A stretch of DNA of 64,000 nt from Caballeronia sp. SEWSISQ10-4 2 (GCF_030464885.1 NZ_JALPRJ010000002.1:175824-239823), one strand, 5' to 3'; positions 52,081 through 59,980 are shown, counted from the stretch's first letter. The notes: generated by a model from the letters alone, not told the origin. Made by a program: numbers and translations.

Positions 52081-52382
52081 GGTCGTTCCTTCTTGATCGT
52101 TGTCCACATTGCAACTGCCCGTTTGATATCCACCTTCTGCGCGGACTTGTCACCGCCACACAGCAACAGATAGACGACACGGGCTTCGCGAGCGTAATAC
52201 ACCCGATAGCCCGGACCGAAGTCGATACGCATTTCCAGCACGCCATCCTGAACCGGTTTCGAATCGCCGAAGTTGCCCAGCTCTGCTCGCTTGATCCGAA
52301 TGTAGATCAACGCACGCGCCTTCCGGTCCGCAAGGCCGTCAACCCATTCGTCAAAGACTTCAGTGCTGTTGATCGTGTTCAT
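52077..52382 (-). CDS. RelE/ParE-superfamily toxin (HI1419/HigB-like, Gp49 type)
   Basis: A 101-residue toxin, MNTINSTEVFDEWVDGLADR, with RKARALIYIRIKRAELGNFG and VLEMRIDFGPGYRVYYAREA, the core of the phage-derived killer protein family, followed by LLLCGGDKSAQKVDIKRA. Family members cleave mRNA at the ribosome or block gyrase; here the mRNA-interferase type is more likely but not proven. It precedes its antitoxin, the reverse of most TA pairs but normal for this class. The start at 52382 was chosen by the family. The promoter must lie in the palindrome-rich region upstream. Confidence 0.92.
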   Translation of the reverse strand: MNTINSTEVFDEWVDGLADRKARALIYIRIKRAELGNFGDSKPVQDGVLEMRIDFGPGYRVYYAREARVVYLLLCGGDKSAQKVDIKRAVAMWTTIKKERP

Positions 52383-52471
52383 CGGCTCGTATCGTTTGCT
52401 TCGTTGTTTGCTCAACCGTTAGAACGATTGTATCCCACAGGATACTGAATCGCAAGTGATTTTAAGTGATT

Positions 52472-52600
52472 GAACATGTTCGGCAGGAAATCGGAAAGTC
52501 GCCGAAACGATTGCCAGATAAGGCGCGCATCATAGGGGTACATGTTCACTGACGGAAAAAGTCTCAGTGAACATGTTCATCGATACGCGAACATGTTCGC
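52472..52600. promoter_or_regulatory. Cluster of GAACATGTTC palindromes
   Basis: GAACATGTTC occurs at 52472-52481, 52569-52578 and 52589-52598 (the last within the 14-base palindrome GCGAACATGTTCGC), and a near copy TACATGTTC at 52539-52547. A 12-base inverted repeat (CATGTTCACTGA, 52541-52552, with 52564-52575) spans two of them. The cluster lies between the TA operon and the divergent terminase-like gene, so it may be an operator for one or both. Confidence 0.6.
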
Positions 52601-53064
52601 ATGAGCACCTACGATTCCGCCCCAAACAACGACGATCCGAGCGGCCAAGGCGATGGCAAGGGCGTCCGCTGCTCTCCCCAACTGTGGAAGGCGACCAGGG
52701 ACGAGTGGGAAGCCGATGCGTCGATGAGTTACGCCACCGCGGTCAAGATCATCGGCGAGCGGCTTGGTGTTCCTGTTCCGTCGAAGGGCGCATGCGCGAC
52801 TTATGCGAAGCGGAACAACTGGCAGAAGAATGACCCAAGTCACTGGTGCTGCCGGCGACGCGCCTCAGCCAGTCGCCGCGACGCGCCCCGAAAGGGCTGC
52901 ACCCAAGCGAGTCCCCTTCCCGTCGATCTGGCGAGCCGCCAGCATCTGCCAAGGATGCGAGCGAAGTCGTCGACGATGTTGCCAATGGACTGAATCCGAA
53001 GCAGCGCCGCTTCGCTGACTTCTATCTGATTAGTCTAAATGCGACGGATGTGGATGTTGGATAG
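52601..53064 (+). pseudogene. Phage small terminase-like gene with two frameshifts
   Basis: Three consecutive frames carry one protein. Frame one from ATG 52601 reads LWKATRDEWEADASMSYATA and IIGERLGVPVPSKGACATYA, a helix-turn-helix DNA-packaging domain; after about 52838 the sense moves to a second frame (VTGAAGDAPQPVAATRPERA), then from about 52915 to a third with KDASEVVDDVANGLNPKQRR and FADFYLISLNATDVDVG, the conserved small-terminase end, before a stop at 53062. The gene is thus inactive as read and is cut short where the next fragment starts. It indicates prophage ancestry of this part. Confidence 0.7.
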
Positions 53065-53244
53065 CGTCAACTACGATGGCTGCCACCGGCAGTCGTTGTC
53101 GCGTTGCCGTTCGAGGTACCGGTTCTGGCTGTGATTGCAGTCGGATTTGGCGTCGGTCTGATCGTGCAGGTCGCCGTGAATCACTATTACGGCAAAAGCA
53201 TCGGCGACACCTGGGATCGATTCGCCGGTTCGCATCACTGGTAG
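53065..53244 (+). pseudogene. C-terminal fragment of a hydrophobic, effector-like protein
   Basis: An open stretch directly after the terminase fragment codes about 59 residues ending in a stop at 53242: LPPAVVVALPFEVPVLAVIA then VGFGVGLIVQVAVNHYYGKS and WDRFAGSHHW. It has no start codon of its own, so it is the tail of a larger gene lost by rearrangement. A hydrophobic hairpin at the very C-terminus, an adjacent small membrane protein gene and a T6SS gene remnant fit a pore-forming type VI secretion effector. That identity is inference. Confidence 0.5.
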
Positions 53245-53253
53245 GCTGGGTGC

Positions 53254-54033
53254 ATGGAAAAAAATATTATCAAGCTGCCGCTCGGCATGTTTGTGTTCAA
53301 CGTGTTGTTCGGCGCGCTGGCGGTGGCGAGTTTTCCGGTTCTGATCTGGGCGCTGCCTGTGATGCTCGGCGCAGCGCTCGTGTATGCCGTGTTTGCGGCT
53401 TTTTTTGCGACCGGGTACACGGCCTATCATCAGGGCATGAGCATCCTTATGCCGCTCAATTTTTGCCTCTTCGCGGCAACCGTGTGCGCACTGCTTGCAG
53501 ACACGCTTGGCCTTGCGCCGCGAGCGATGCTCATCTTGACAGGCGGATATTTCGCCACGTTGATCACGGCGTATTTCATTTTTTTCTTCTGGGAACGGGG
53601 GCGGAACTGGAGCGACTTCCGGGACTCGCTGCGGAGCCCCACGCTTGCTATCGAAGGGGTGAGGGTGGTGCGGTTCATTCGTGCGCGCGGAGGCTCCCGG
53701 GCGGAAAAAAGCAAATCGCCATCGCTGCTTGCGTCGCTTGGTGCGGCGGCAGGCGTGGTCGTCATGACAGTCGTCGGCGCTGTGTTTGGTGCCCAGGGGA
53801 AAGCGCTTTTTCAATGCACCGTTGAGGCCGCGATTCTGGTGTCGCCCTTCGCGGTGCTGCCCTTCGTGATGATGTATTTCGTGAGCGTCCACGAAGTGAG
53901 GCGCGTCGAGAAACGACAGCGGACCCGATTTGTGTTCGACGATGTCGAGGCATTGCAACATGAGCGTGCGAAGTTGGGCGTCGCCCGGCTCATCAATCCC
54001 AGGCTGCGGCAAGTGGTGCCTCCGGCCCAGTAG
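53254..54033 (+). CDS. Polytopic membrane protein, possible effector immunity protein
   Basis: Not recognised as a named family. The 259-residue protein has about six hydrophobic helices (roughly residues 10-30, 32-56, 62-82, 87-112, 165-188 and 198-222) with a basic cytoplasmic loop between the fourth and fifth (RARGGSRAEKSKS) and a charged tail ending RQVVPPAQ. It begins nine bases after the stop of an effector-like fragment and looks intact, while its neighbours are broken. Small multi-helix proteins encoded right behind pore-forming T6SS effectors usually give immunity, so an orphan immunity function is reasonable but unproven. Confidence 0.7.
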   Translation: MEKNIIKLPLGMFVFNVLFGALAVASFPVLIWALPVMLGAALVYAVFAAFFATGYTAYHQGMSILMPLNFCLFAATVCALLADTLGLAPRAMLILTGGYFATLITAYFIFFFWERGRNWSDFRDSLRSPTLAIEGVRVVRFIRARGGSRAEKSKSPSLLASLGAAAGVVVMTVVGAVFGAQGKALFQCTVEAAILVSPFAVLPFVMMYFVSVHEVRRVEKRQRTRFVFDDVEALQHERAKLGVARLINPRLRQVVPPAQ

Positions 54034-54083
54034 TACGCCGACAGGAAAATCCGCAAGCGAAATGAAGTACAACGACGATCGGA

Positions 54084-54860
54084 ATGGAAGAACTACTGCC
54101 TTTCTACGAGCGCGAGCTAACGTTGCTCCGACAATACGCGCGCACGTTCGCTGAGCGGAATCCCAAAATTGCTGCCCGGCTCGCCATGGTCGGCGACAAC
54201 TCCGAGGACCCGCATGTTGAGCGAATGCTCGAATCCTCGGCCCTGTTGGATGCTCGTATCGGCGCGCGGATTGAGGATGAGTTCCCTGATTTCACCGAGG
54301 CACTGCTGGAAATGCTGTACCCGTAATATCTGCGGGCGATTCCATCGTGCTCGGTCGCGCAGGTCGCAGCGGATTCCCATGCAAGTCAATTGACCGACGC
54401 TGTGACGATAGCGCGTGGAGCGGCACTAGAAGCACGCGTCGGTGAGTGCCGGTTTCGTACTATCTACGATGTGACCGTGTTGCCTCTGCGTTTGACCGAG
54501 GCCTGGTACTCTGCGACGGCTATCGCACCGGTGAGCGCCCAGCTTCCATCGAACACTAACGGATTGGTTTCGATTTCGTTCGAACCGGCAACAGAAGCTG
54601 AAGCGTTTGGCTCGACCAAAGATGACCGTCCGGTGCGGATACACCTCACTGGACAGCAGACCTTCGTATCGGCATAGACCGATATTCTGTTGTTGCGCAC
54701 AGTCGCCGCGTTTGTCGAGGCGGATACCAGCGGTCGATGGAAGGCTCTCACGGACATCCCGTTCAGGGCCGTCGGCTTCGAGGATCAGGATGCTCTTGTC
54801 GGCGGCGCATCGGACACCCCCTCGGCTTTTCGCATGCTAACGGAGTTTTTTGCCTTTCCC
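54084..54860 (+). pseudogene. tssF: Type VI secretion baseplate protein TssF, nonsense-interrupted and truncated
   Basis: The start MEELLPFYERELTLLRQYAR and DPHVERMLESSALLDARIGA through FPDFTEALLEMLYP match TssF/ImpG N-termini. A TAA at 54324-54326 interrupts where the family has PHYLR; the same frame continues YLRAIPSCSVAQVAADSHAS and further TssF-like sequence, is stopped again at 54675-54677, and goes on to SAFRMLTEFFAFP. Similarity ends near 54860, about 260 codons of the normal ~600. The gene is therefore non-functional, with two in-frame nonsense codons and a lost 3' part. No other tss gene is present. Confidence 0.8.
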
Positions 54861-54888
54861 GCCGTTCGACGGTCGCGCGATGGTGTAG

Positions 54889-55350
54889 TTACCGGAATGG
54901 CTCTTCGACAGCCACCGAGAACGATGTGACGAGATTTCCGCTCCGGCCCTGAGCGCTGTCGCTCGGCTCAAGCCGCACCAGAAAATCGATGTCCTTCTGT
55001 GCCAGGCGGGCGAACTGCTCTTCGACGGCCGCGAATTTCAGCAGGCACTGGACCTGCCAGTTCATCCCGACGACTAGCCATGTGGAGAGGCCATTCCATT
55101 CACTCAGAAGGATTGCTCCAGCGCTGCAATACTCCTCCGCGAATTTCTCGATACGCTTCTCGACGATGCGCGTGTCGTCGGGCGACATGGTGCCCGAAAT
55201 ACGGATCGCGACCGAGTGTGCGACGGTGTCGTGCGCCAGGTAGACCGTGGCGATGCCGCCGAGATGGCGGGACACACGGTCTATCTGTTCCGCGTCCAGA
55301 TCGTCCTGTACGGCCAGCGCGCCGGACAGGACATAGTCTCCCTTCTCCAT
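54889..55350 (-). CDS. Protein of unknown family, paralogue A of a tandem pair
   Basis: Not recognised. A 153-residue soluble protein, MEKGDYVLSGALAVQDDLDA, with an alpha/beta character and no signal peptide. It is paralogous to the gene upstream: TVYLAHDTVAHSVAIRISGT here corresponds to HVYFATDAVTHTLLLQVSGR there, followed in both by a charged helix and a second hydrophobic strand (SAGAILLSEWNGLSTWLVVG against RAGAVFSRNLYGDPSFLPIG). It has GGAGA before the ATG. The pair is transcribed leftward and diverges from an XRE regulator. It ends 29 bases from the tssF remnant, at the edge of a rearrangement, but appears intact. Confidence 0.7.
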   Translation of the reverse strand: MEKGDYVLSGALAVQDDLDAEQIDRVSRHLGGIATVYLAHDTVAHSVAIRISGTMSPDDTRIVEKRIEKFAEEYCSAGAILLSEWNGLSTWLVVGMNWQVQCLLKFAAVEEQFARLAQKDIDFLVRLEPSDSAQGRSGNLVTSFSVAVEEPFR

Positions 55351-55443
55351 GAGATTTCTCCGCTACCTCCGCGCCGCAGGTGACGATGCGGCATCATGCT
55401 CCGGCGCCGGGCACGCTGCCAGTGATCCCGCAGGTGAATGCAA

Positions 55444-55836
55444 TCACGCCGGCCTTTCCAGTCGCGCCAGAATCCACGCCTGTCGCGCACGCATCGCACG
55501 GACCTGCTGGTCCAGATCGTCCAGTTCGGTGAGCAGTTCGACATGACGTTCAAGCCCGATCGGCAAGAAGGACGGATCGCCATACAGGTTCCTGCTGAAG
55601 ACCGCACCGGCACGCGCCCACTTCTGCGCAAACTGACTGAGCGTGTCCTCGGTCTCCGACTGTTCGGTCTCGGATAGCCGCCCACTCACTTGAAGGAGAA
55701 GAGTATGCGTGACCGCGTCGGTCGCAAAGTAGACGTGAGCAGGGTTGGCGAGTCGCTCAGCGAGGCGCACGGCGTCCGCATGCCGGAACTCGGAGCGCAC
55801 GGGCATGGCGCCGCAGATTTCGTACTTTCCATGCAT
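55444..55836 (-). CDS. Protein of unknown family, paralogue B of a tandem pair
   Basis: Not recognised. A 130-residue protein, MHGKYEICGAMPVRSEFRHA, with the same core as the next gene (see paralogue A) and a C-terminal helical segment LLTELDDLDQQVRAMRARQA of coiled-coil type. The start at 55836 has a full AGGAGG ribosome-binding site. The promoter must be in the ~124 bases shared with the divergent XRE regulator, where two related 14-base direct repeats are found. Two related small proteins could act as a heterodimer; no enzyme motif is visible. Confidence 0.7.
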   Translation of the reverse strand: MHGKYEICGAMPVRSEFRHADAVRLAERLANPAHVYFATDAVTHTLLLQVSGRLSETEQSETEDTLSQFAQKWARAGAVFSRNLYGDPSFLPIGLERHVELLTELDDLDQQVRAMRARQAWILARLERPA

Positions 55837-55919
55837 GAGAACCTCCTGGAAGGATGCGCACCGCCACTTTCGGTAGGCACGACCGTGCCAATACCGACAT
55901 CGGGTGCGGTACCATCGCG

Positions 55920-55964
55920 ATTCTAGTAGACATACACGCAGAATATACCCATTCGAGTAGATGT
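55920..55964. promoter_or_regulatory. Direct repeats in the XRE / paralogue-pair promoter region
   Basis: ATTCTAGTAGACAT (55920-55933) and ATTCGAGTAGATGT (55951-55964) match at 11 of 14 positions and are 31 bases apart, about three helical turns. They cover the start of the XRE gene, as autorepressor sites often do. Confidence 0.4.
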
Positions 55965-56332
55965 CAAATAATTTAGACCAAATGGATAGTTTTTCACTGC
56001 GCCTGAAGCAGGAGCGGCGCCGGCTACGCATGAGCCAAACCGAGTTCGCTGCCCTCGGCGGCGTTCAAACGCAGGCGCAATTGCACTATGAGAAAGGCTC
56101 GCGGCGACCTAATTCCGACTATCTGATCGCAATTGCGACTGGGGGAGTCGACGTGCAATACCTGCTCACGGGGCAGCCAGCTCAACCTTCCACACTTGCC
56201 TTGTTAATAGACGAGCAGCGACTACTTGCCGGGTATCGGGATCTGAAGCCGAGGGAGAAGAGGGGGGTTTTGGCGCTCGTAGACGCAATCGTTACGCCGC
56301 CGCGGCGGAAAGAAAACAATGACGAGCAGTGA
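55961..56332 (+). CDS. XRE-family transcriptional regulator (phage repressor-like)
   Basis: A 123-residue DNA-binding protein with a single helix-turn-helix in FSLRLKQERRRLRMSQTEFA and YEKGSRRPNSDYLIAIATGG (about residues 11-65), followed by DVQYLLTGQ and a C-terminal helix. This type is common in Burkholderia genomic islands and prophages. It lacks a peptidase or sensor domain. It is divergent from the unknown paralogue pair and probably controls it. The start at 55961 has no clear ribosome-binding site; a start at the internal ATG 55982 (MDSFSLRL) is possible. Confidence 0.85.
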   Translation: MSNNLDQMDSFSLRLKQERRRLRMSQTEFAALGGVQTQAQLHYEKGSRRPNSDYLIAIATGGVDVQYLLTGQPAQPSTLALLIDEQRLLAGYRDLKPREKRGVLALVDAIVTPPRRKENNDEQ

Positions 56333-56956
56333 CAATCATCCGCACTAGGGATGATGTCAGGTGATGGGCCACACGCAATGAGGGCCGGCTTAACAATAGT
56401 TTGCCTTTCAATCTGACTGTCCAACATGCCATAGTGTTTTCGCTTTCGTGTCTCTGACGTGTCGATTATTCTCGTTCGTGCTAATTGTCACGCTTTGCCT
56501 TGATGGCTGGCTCTGGCTTAGTCGGGCGCCGACGGCGACAAGAACCGAACCAACAAACACTATGGGGAATCCCGGGAAGGCCGCATCCCAGCAGTCTCCC
56601 AACCGGTTTGTGGTTCTGTCGGGTACGCCTCTCGCGATCGGTACCCCGCACCTTGCCGTGCTTCGTTCAAGCACATCGGTCGGTCCCACGCCATATCAAT
56701 TTCTGTTTCAAATCACTAGTTCATTGCATTAATTGAATTAATTCCACATACGTGCTTATTAATAACTGTTGCGAAGCTACGACAAAACATCGTAACGTCC
56801 CTCGCTTTAGGCGGTTGTGAAACGAGAGCCCATAAATAATAATGCCAAAAAGATAATTAGGATCCCTTCGATTGGTCTCGTACGTCCCGCAATTTAATCT
56901 TTCGTTTCGTTTCGTTTCGTTTCGTTTCGTAATCCAGTGGCGACGGTCAGTTAAAT
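56333..56956. other. AT-richer gene-poor stretch with a pentanucleotide repeat
   Basis: About 620 bases with no credible gene; one weak rightward frame from a GTG at 56448 (94 codons, hydrophobic start) lacks a ribosome-binding site. The section around 56700-56800 is unusually AT-rich. A TTTCG tandem repeat lies at 56900-56929. Confidence 0.5.
56900..56929 (+). repeat. Simple repeat (TTTCG)6
   Basis: Six perfect tandem copies of TTTCG. The repeat lies 28 bases beyond the 3' end of the lipoprotein gene. Copy number of such a tract can change by slippage, but no gene start is placed to be switched by it in an obvious way. Confidence 0.9.
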
Positions 56957-57307
56957 TCAAGTGGTACAGCGCGCGATATCGAAACGCATTTCCGGCTCGG
57001 ACAGTCCGCCGTAATCGCCCGAAGATTTTTGTACCTTCACCGTCGACCCGTCTTGCGATGGCGTGAGCGTCACTAGCCACGCGTTCGGTCCGACGAGCAG
57101 TTCCGAGGCGCTACCCAGCTTCGACGCGGATACCGAAGGCAGTTTGTCTTCGAGACAATTGAGGACGTCGCCGAGCTGGCGGTGCGACGACACGTAGATC
57201 ACCGGACTTGATGCACGAAGTTCGGGGACGCTAGAGGAACTGCACGCAGCAAGGGTGAATAGAGATGCAAGCAGCGACGCAAACGGGACAACTCGGCGTG
57301 AGGGCAT
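56957..57307 (-). CDS. Small lipoprotein of unknown function
   Basis: A 116-residue lipoprotein with signal peptide MPSRRVVPFASLLASLFTLAAC and a lipobox Cys at about residue 22. The mature part contains PVIYVSSHRQLGDVLNCLED, LVGPNAWLVTLTPSQDGSTV and MRFDIARC. I recall similar proteins upstream of map in Burkholderia, sometimes misnamed as sugar transporter subunits; no function is known. Two cysteines in the mature part could form a disulfide. It diverges from map and marks the return to conserved chromosomal DNA. Confidence 0.8.
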   Translation of the reverse strand: MPSRRVVPFASLLASLFTLAACSSSSVPELRASSPVIYVSSHRQLGDVLNCLEDKLPSVSASKLGSASELLVGPNAWLVTLTPSQDGSTVKVQKSSGDYGGLSEPEMRFDIARCTT

Positions 57308-57559
57308 AAGCAATGGGCGTCAGTAAAAACGAGGCAGCGATAAAACGGAAAAGGCAACGGAAAAGGCCGTAAATCAGGGGCCTAAACAGCCCGCGGAAGC
57401 AAACTGAATCAAGCCTAAAGCATGACCTTGCCCGGCTGCAAGGTAATCGGACAAGCCATCGAAAAAAGAGGGGAAAAGCGCGCGATGCTATCATCGCCGG
57501 CATCTTGAATTAATGCGCCGGCGAACCATCGAACCCGCGCGCCGACACACCAACGCTCC

Positions 57560-58342
57560 ATGGCCATCACACTCAAGTCGCCTGCCGACATCGAAAAACT
57601 GCGCATTTCCGGGCGCTTGGCCGCAGAAGTCCTCGCGATGATCGGCGAGCATGTGCAACCGGGCGTCACCACGGAAGAGCTGGACACGATCTGCAATCGC
57701 TTCATTGTCGATGAACTGAAGGCGATTCCCGCGAACGTGGGCTACATGGGTTTTACGAAGACCATTTGCACGTCGGTGAATCACGTGGTCTGTCACGGCA
57801 TTCCCGGCGGTCGGGCGTTGAAGGACGGGGACATCGTCAACATCGACGTCGCGATCATCAAGGACGGTTATTTCGGCGATACGAGCCGCATGTACTACGC
57901 CGGCACGCCGAGCCGCGAGGCAAAACGGCTATGCGACACGACGTATGAAGCGATGCTCGCCGGCATTCGTGCGGTGCGTCCGGGCGCGACGCTGGGCGAC
58001 GTCGGCTATGCGATCCAGACCGTTGGGAATCGCGAAGGGTATTCGATCGTGCGCGAGTATTGCGGGCACGGCATTGGCCGCGTGTATCACGAGGATCCGC
58101 AAGTGCTGCACTACGGGCAACCGGGCGCGGGATTGCGTTTGAAGCCGGGGCTGGTTTTCACCATCGAACCCATGATCAACGCGGGGCGCGCTGCAACGCA
58201 GCAATCGCGTGATGGCTGGACCGTGACGACAAAAGACCGGTCGCTGTCGGCGCAATGGGAACACATGGTCGCGGTGACCGACGCTGGCTTCGAACTGCTC
58301 ACTCCATGGCCCGATGGCACGGGCGAATACGAAGCGCCGTGA
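57560..58342 (+). CDS. map: Type I methionine aminopeptidase
   Basis: Removes the initiator methionine from new proteins. The 260-residue protein has the five metal ligands of the pita-bread fold: Asp in NIDVAIIKDGYFGDTS (two Asp), His in YCGHGIGRVYHEDP, Glu in TIEPMINAG and Glu in QWEHMVAVTD, plus the preceding NHVVCHGIPG His that binds substrate. Length is typical for type Ia without extension. In many Burkholderiales map lies beside rpsB or glnD; that neighbourhood is not seen here, so this may be a second map copy. Confidence 0.95.
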   Translation: MAITLKSPADIEKLRISGRLAAEVLAMIGEHVQPGVTTEELDTICNRFIVDELKAIPANVGYMGFTKTICTSVNHVVCHGIPGGRALKDGDIVNIDVAIIKDGYFGDTSRMYYAGTPSREAKRLCDTTYEAMLAGIRAVRPGATLGDVGYAIQTVGNREGYSIVREYCGHGIGRVYHEDPQVLHYGQPGAGLRLKPGLVFTIEPMINAGRAATQQSRDGWTVTTKDRSLSAQWEHMVAVTDAGFELLTPWPDGTGEYEAP

Positions 58343-58420
58343 GGTGGTGACGCGCTGGAAGGCCCATGGCAAGGGCGTATCGCGCATCGCCTGAAATAAT
58401 GATTTGACTCGTTCGCCTGT

Positions 58421-58492
58421 TCGGTTGAAGCTACTAAAACGACTAAGCTGGCTTAGAAAAGCTTAAGAAGCTTGTGAAAGCTTGAGAGAAAA
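58421..58492 (+). repeat. Phased AAGCT-type short repeats upstream of the acetyltransferase
   Basis: The tetramer AGCT occurs five times between 58429 and 58482, the last three as AAGCTT spaced 9-10 bases apart within an A-rich stretch. This could give bent DNA or a protein-binding array in the leader of the following gene. Confidence 0.35.
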
Positions 58493-58500
58493 ACACCCGC

Positions 58501-59022
58501 ATGAGTCCTTCACTAACTGTTCGCAGGATCGCCGCGCATCAAGGCGCAGTCCTGCGCGAGCTTCGCACGGCGTCATTGCGCGAGGCGCCGTACGCGTTCG
58601 GTGAGACGCTGGAGGAGGCCTTGTCCGCCGATGTCGCAAGCTTCGACGAAACGGCCGATCGCCATGCGAATTCTTCCGCCACTGCGTCGTTTATCCTGTA
58701 CACCGAAGGTCATCCGGCGGGTCTCGTGGGTGCGTTTATCGATGAAGCGCCGGACCCGCGTGCCTTCGTCTACGCGTTGTGGGTCGCGCCGGCAGTGCGG
58801 CATCTGCGAGGCGGCGAATTGCTCGTTAATGCCGCCACGCAATGGCTCGCGGAACGGCGCGTGCAAGATGTCTTCGCCTGGGTGACCGACGAAAACCGCA
58901 ACGCGATGCGTTTCTACGAGCGCCTGGGTTTTGGTCCGACCGGCGAACGACGCCGTATTCCGGCGCATCCCGAGGAATACGAAACCCTGCTCGTGCGTCG
59001 CGTGAGTGATCATGTGACCTGA
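58501..59022 (+). CDS. GNAT-family N-acetyltransferase
   Basis: A 173-residue acetyl-CoA-dependent acetyltransferase. It has the GNAT strand-helix core: GLVGAFIDEAPDPRAFVYAL then WVAPAVRHLRGGELLVNAAT, where RHLRGGE stands for the Q/RxxGxG/A pyrophosphate-binding motif, and WVTDENRNAMRFYERLGFGP, the motif B region. Substrate is unknown; it could be an amine, an antibiotic or a protein terminus. The start at 58501 is the first ATG and is preceded by GAGAGAAA. No partner gene is apparent. Confidence 0.88.
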   Translation: MSPSLTVRRIAAHQGAVLRELRTASLREAPYAFGETLEEALSADVASFDETADRHANSSATASFILYTEGHPAGLVGAFIDEAPDPRAFVYALWVAPAVRHLRGGELLVNAATQWLAERRVQDVFAWVTDENRNAMRFYERLGFGPTGERRRIPAHPEEYETLLVRRVSDHVT

Positions 59023-59224
59023 GCACTCAACCTGACACTCGACTTTGAACCACAGACTCGCAGCATTCTTCGCGCCGCGTTTTGCTTGTCTCTGATTTCC
59101 CTCGTCGTCTTCTCTGCCTCTTCTATCGTGCTGCCGTCGCGCCGCCCGCATTTGGGCGTCAATCTGAAATATTCCGTTTGCTTGCCTCACGCCTGTAAAA
59201 TACGCAAAATTTTTGGCTTTACCT

Positions 59225-59980
59225 ATGTCGCTCAAAAAAACGCCCTTTTTCGAATTGCGCAGCGGCTCTGTCGACACGCTCCTGTTTGTCGTCAAGACTA
59301 CCGACCTCGACGCGCTGCGCACGGAACTCACGCGGCGCTTCGAAGCGACTCCCGAGTTTTTCGCGAACGATACGGTCGCCATCGACGTGCGCCGTCTGAG
59401 CGCCGACGAGCGCATATCGATCAGCGAGCTCGCGGCGTTGCTCGACAGCGTGCGTATGCGCCCGATCGGCGTGGTGGCATCGGGGGAACAGGCATGGGCG
59501 TCCGAAGGCGCGCTGCCGTTGCTCGAAGCACGCGACCGGCGCGGTGCGCCGAAGCCGTCGGTGGATGCGGGCATTGAGAATACCGAGGCGGCGGCGGTGA
59601 TCGAAGCGGCCGTGGCGCAAACGCCTGCGCCCAGCGCGCCCGTGCCGAAGACGACCATCATCGACCGGCCATTGCGTTCGGGCCAGCAGGTCTATGCGAA
59701 GGGCGATCTCGTTGTGCTGGGACTGGTGAGCTACGGCGCGGAAGTGATCGCGGAAGGCAACATTCATATCTATGCGCCGTTGCGCGGCCGCGCGCTCGCG
59801 GGTGTGCACGGCAATCTCGATGCGCGCATTTTCTGCACGTGTCTGGAGCCGGAACTGATCTCTATCGCCGGCATCTACAGGACGATGGAAACACCGCTTG
59901 GCCCCGATGTGCTGGGCAAGTCGGTGCAGATCTGGCTCGACGAAGAAAAACTGATGATCGAACCGCTGAGGCTGACCTGA
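59225..59980 (+). CDS. minC: Septum site-determining protein MinC
   Basis: Inhibitor of FtsZ polymerisation that blocks division at the poles. The 251-residue protein has an N-terminal FtsZ-inhibiting domain ([20 protein letters not shown]), an alanine-rich linker (about 115-145) and the beta-helical C-terminal domain with [40 protein letters not shown] and [20 protein letters not shown], which binds MinD. Start chosen at 59225; four more codons upstream are open. It is the first gene of minCDE, and MinD follows 87 bases downstream. Confidence 0.96.
   Translation: MSLKKTPFFELRSGSVDTLLFVVKTTDLDALRTELTRRFEATPEFFANDTVAIDVRRLSADERISISELAALLDSVRMRPIGVVASGEQAWASEGALPLLEARDRRGAPKPSVDAGIENTEAAAVIEAAVAQTPAPSAPVPKTTIIDRPLRSGQQVYAKGDLVVLGLVSYGAEVIAEGNIHIYAPLRGRALAGVHGNLDARIFCTCLEPELISIAGIYRTMETPLGPDVLGKSVQIWLDEEKLMIEPLRLT

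Larger units (their letters stand above)
50710..56956. other. Accessory region downstream of tRNA-Ser
   Basis: About 6.2 kb dominated by pseudogenes, gene fragments, a toxin-antitoxin pair and genes of unknown family, between the tRNA-Ser gene and the conserved lipoprotein-map segment. No integrase was found and no repeat of the tRNA 3' end at the far side, so the original mobile element has probably decayed or been deleted. Confidence 0.65.

Noticed and set aside
52569..52598. LexA (SOS) boxes
   Set aside because: Beta-proteobacterial LexA sites read CTGT-N8-ACAG; GAACATGTTC does not fit, and its spacer differs from the Gram-positive GAAC-N4-GTTC box.
56448..56732. 94-codon + ORF with hydrophobic start (GTG)
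   Set aside because: No ribosome-binding site, no family resemblance and composition like non-coding DNA.
50620..57310. Attachment-site repeat of the tRNA-Ser 3' end
   Set aside because: I searched the region by eye for the TTCGAATCTCACC / CCTTTCCGCCA sequence and found no second copy.
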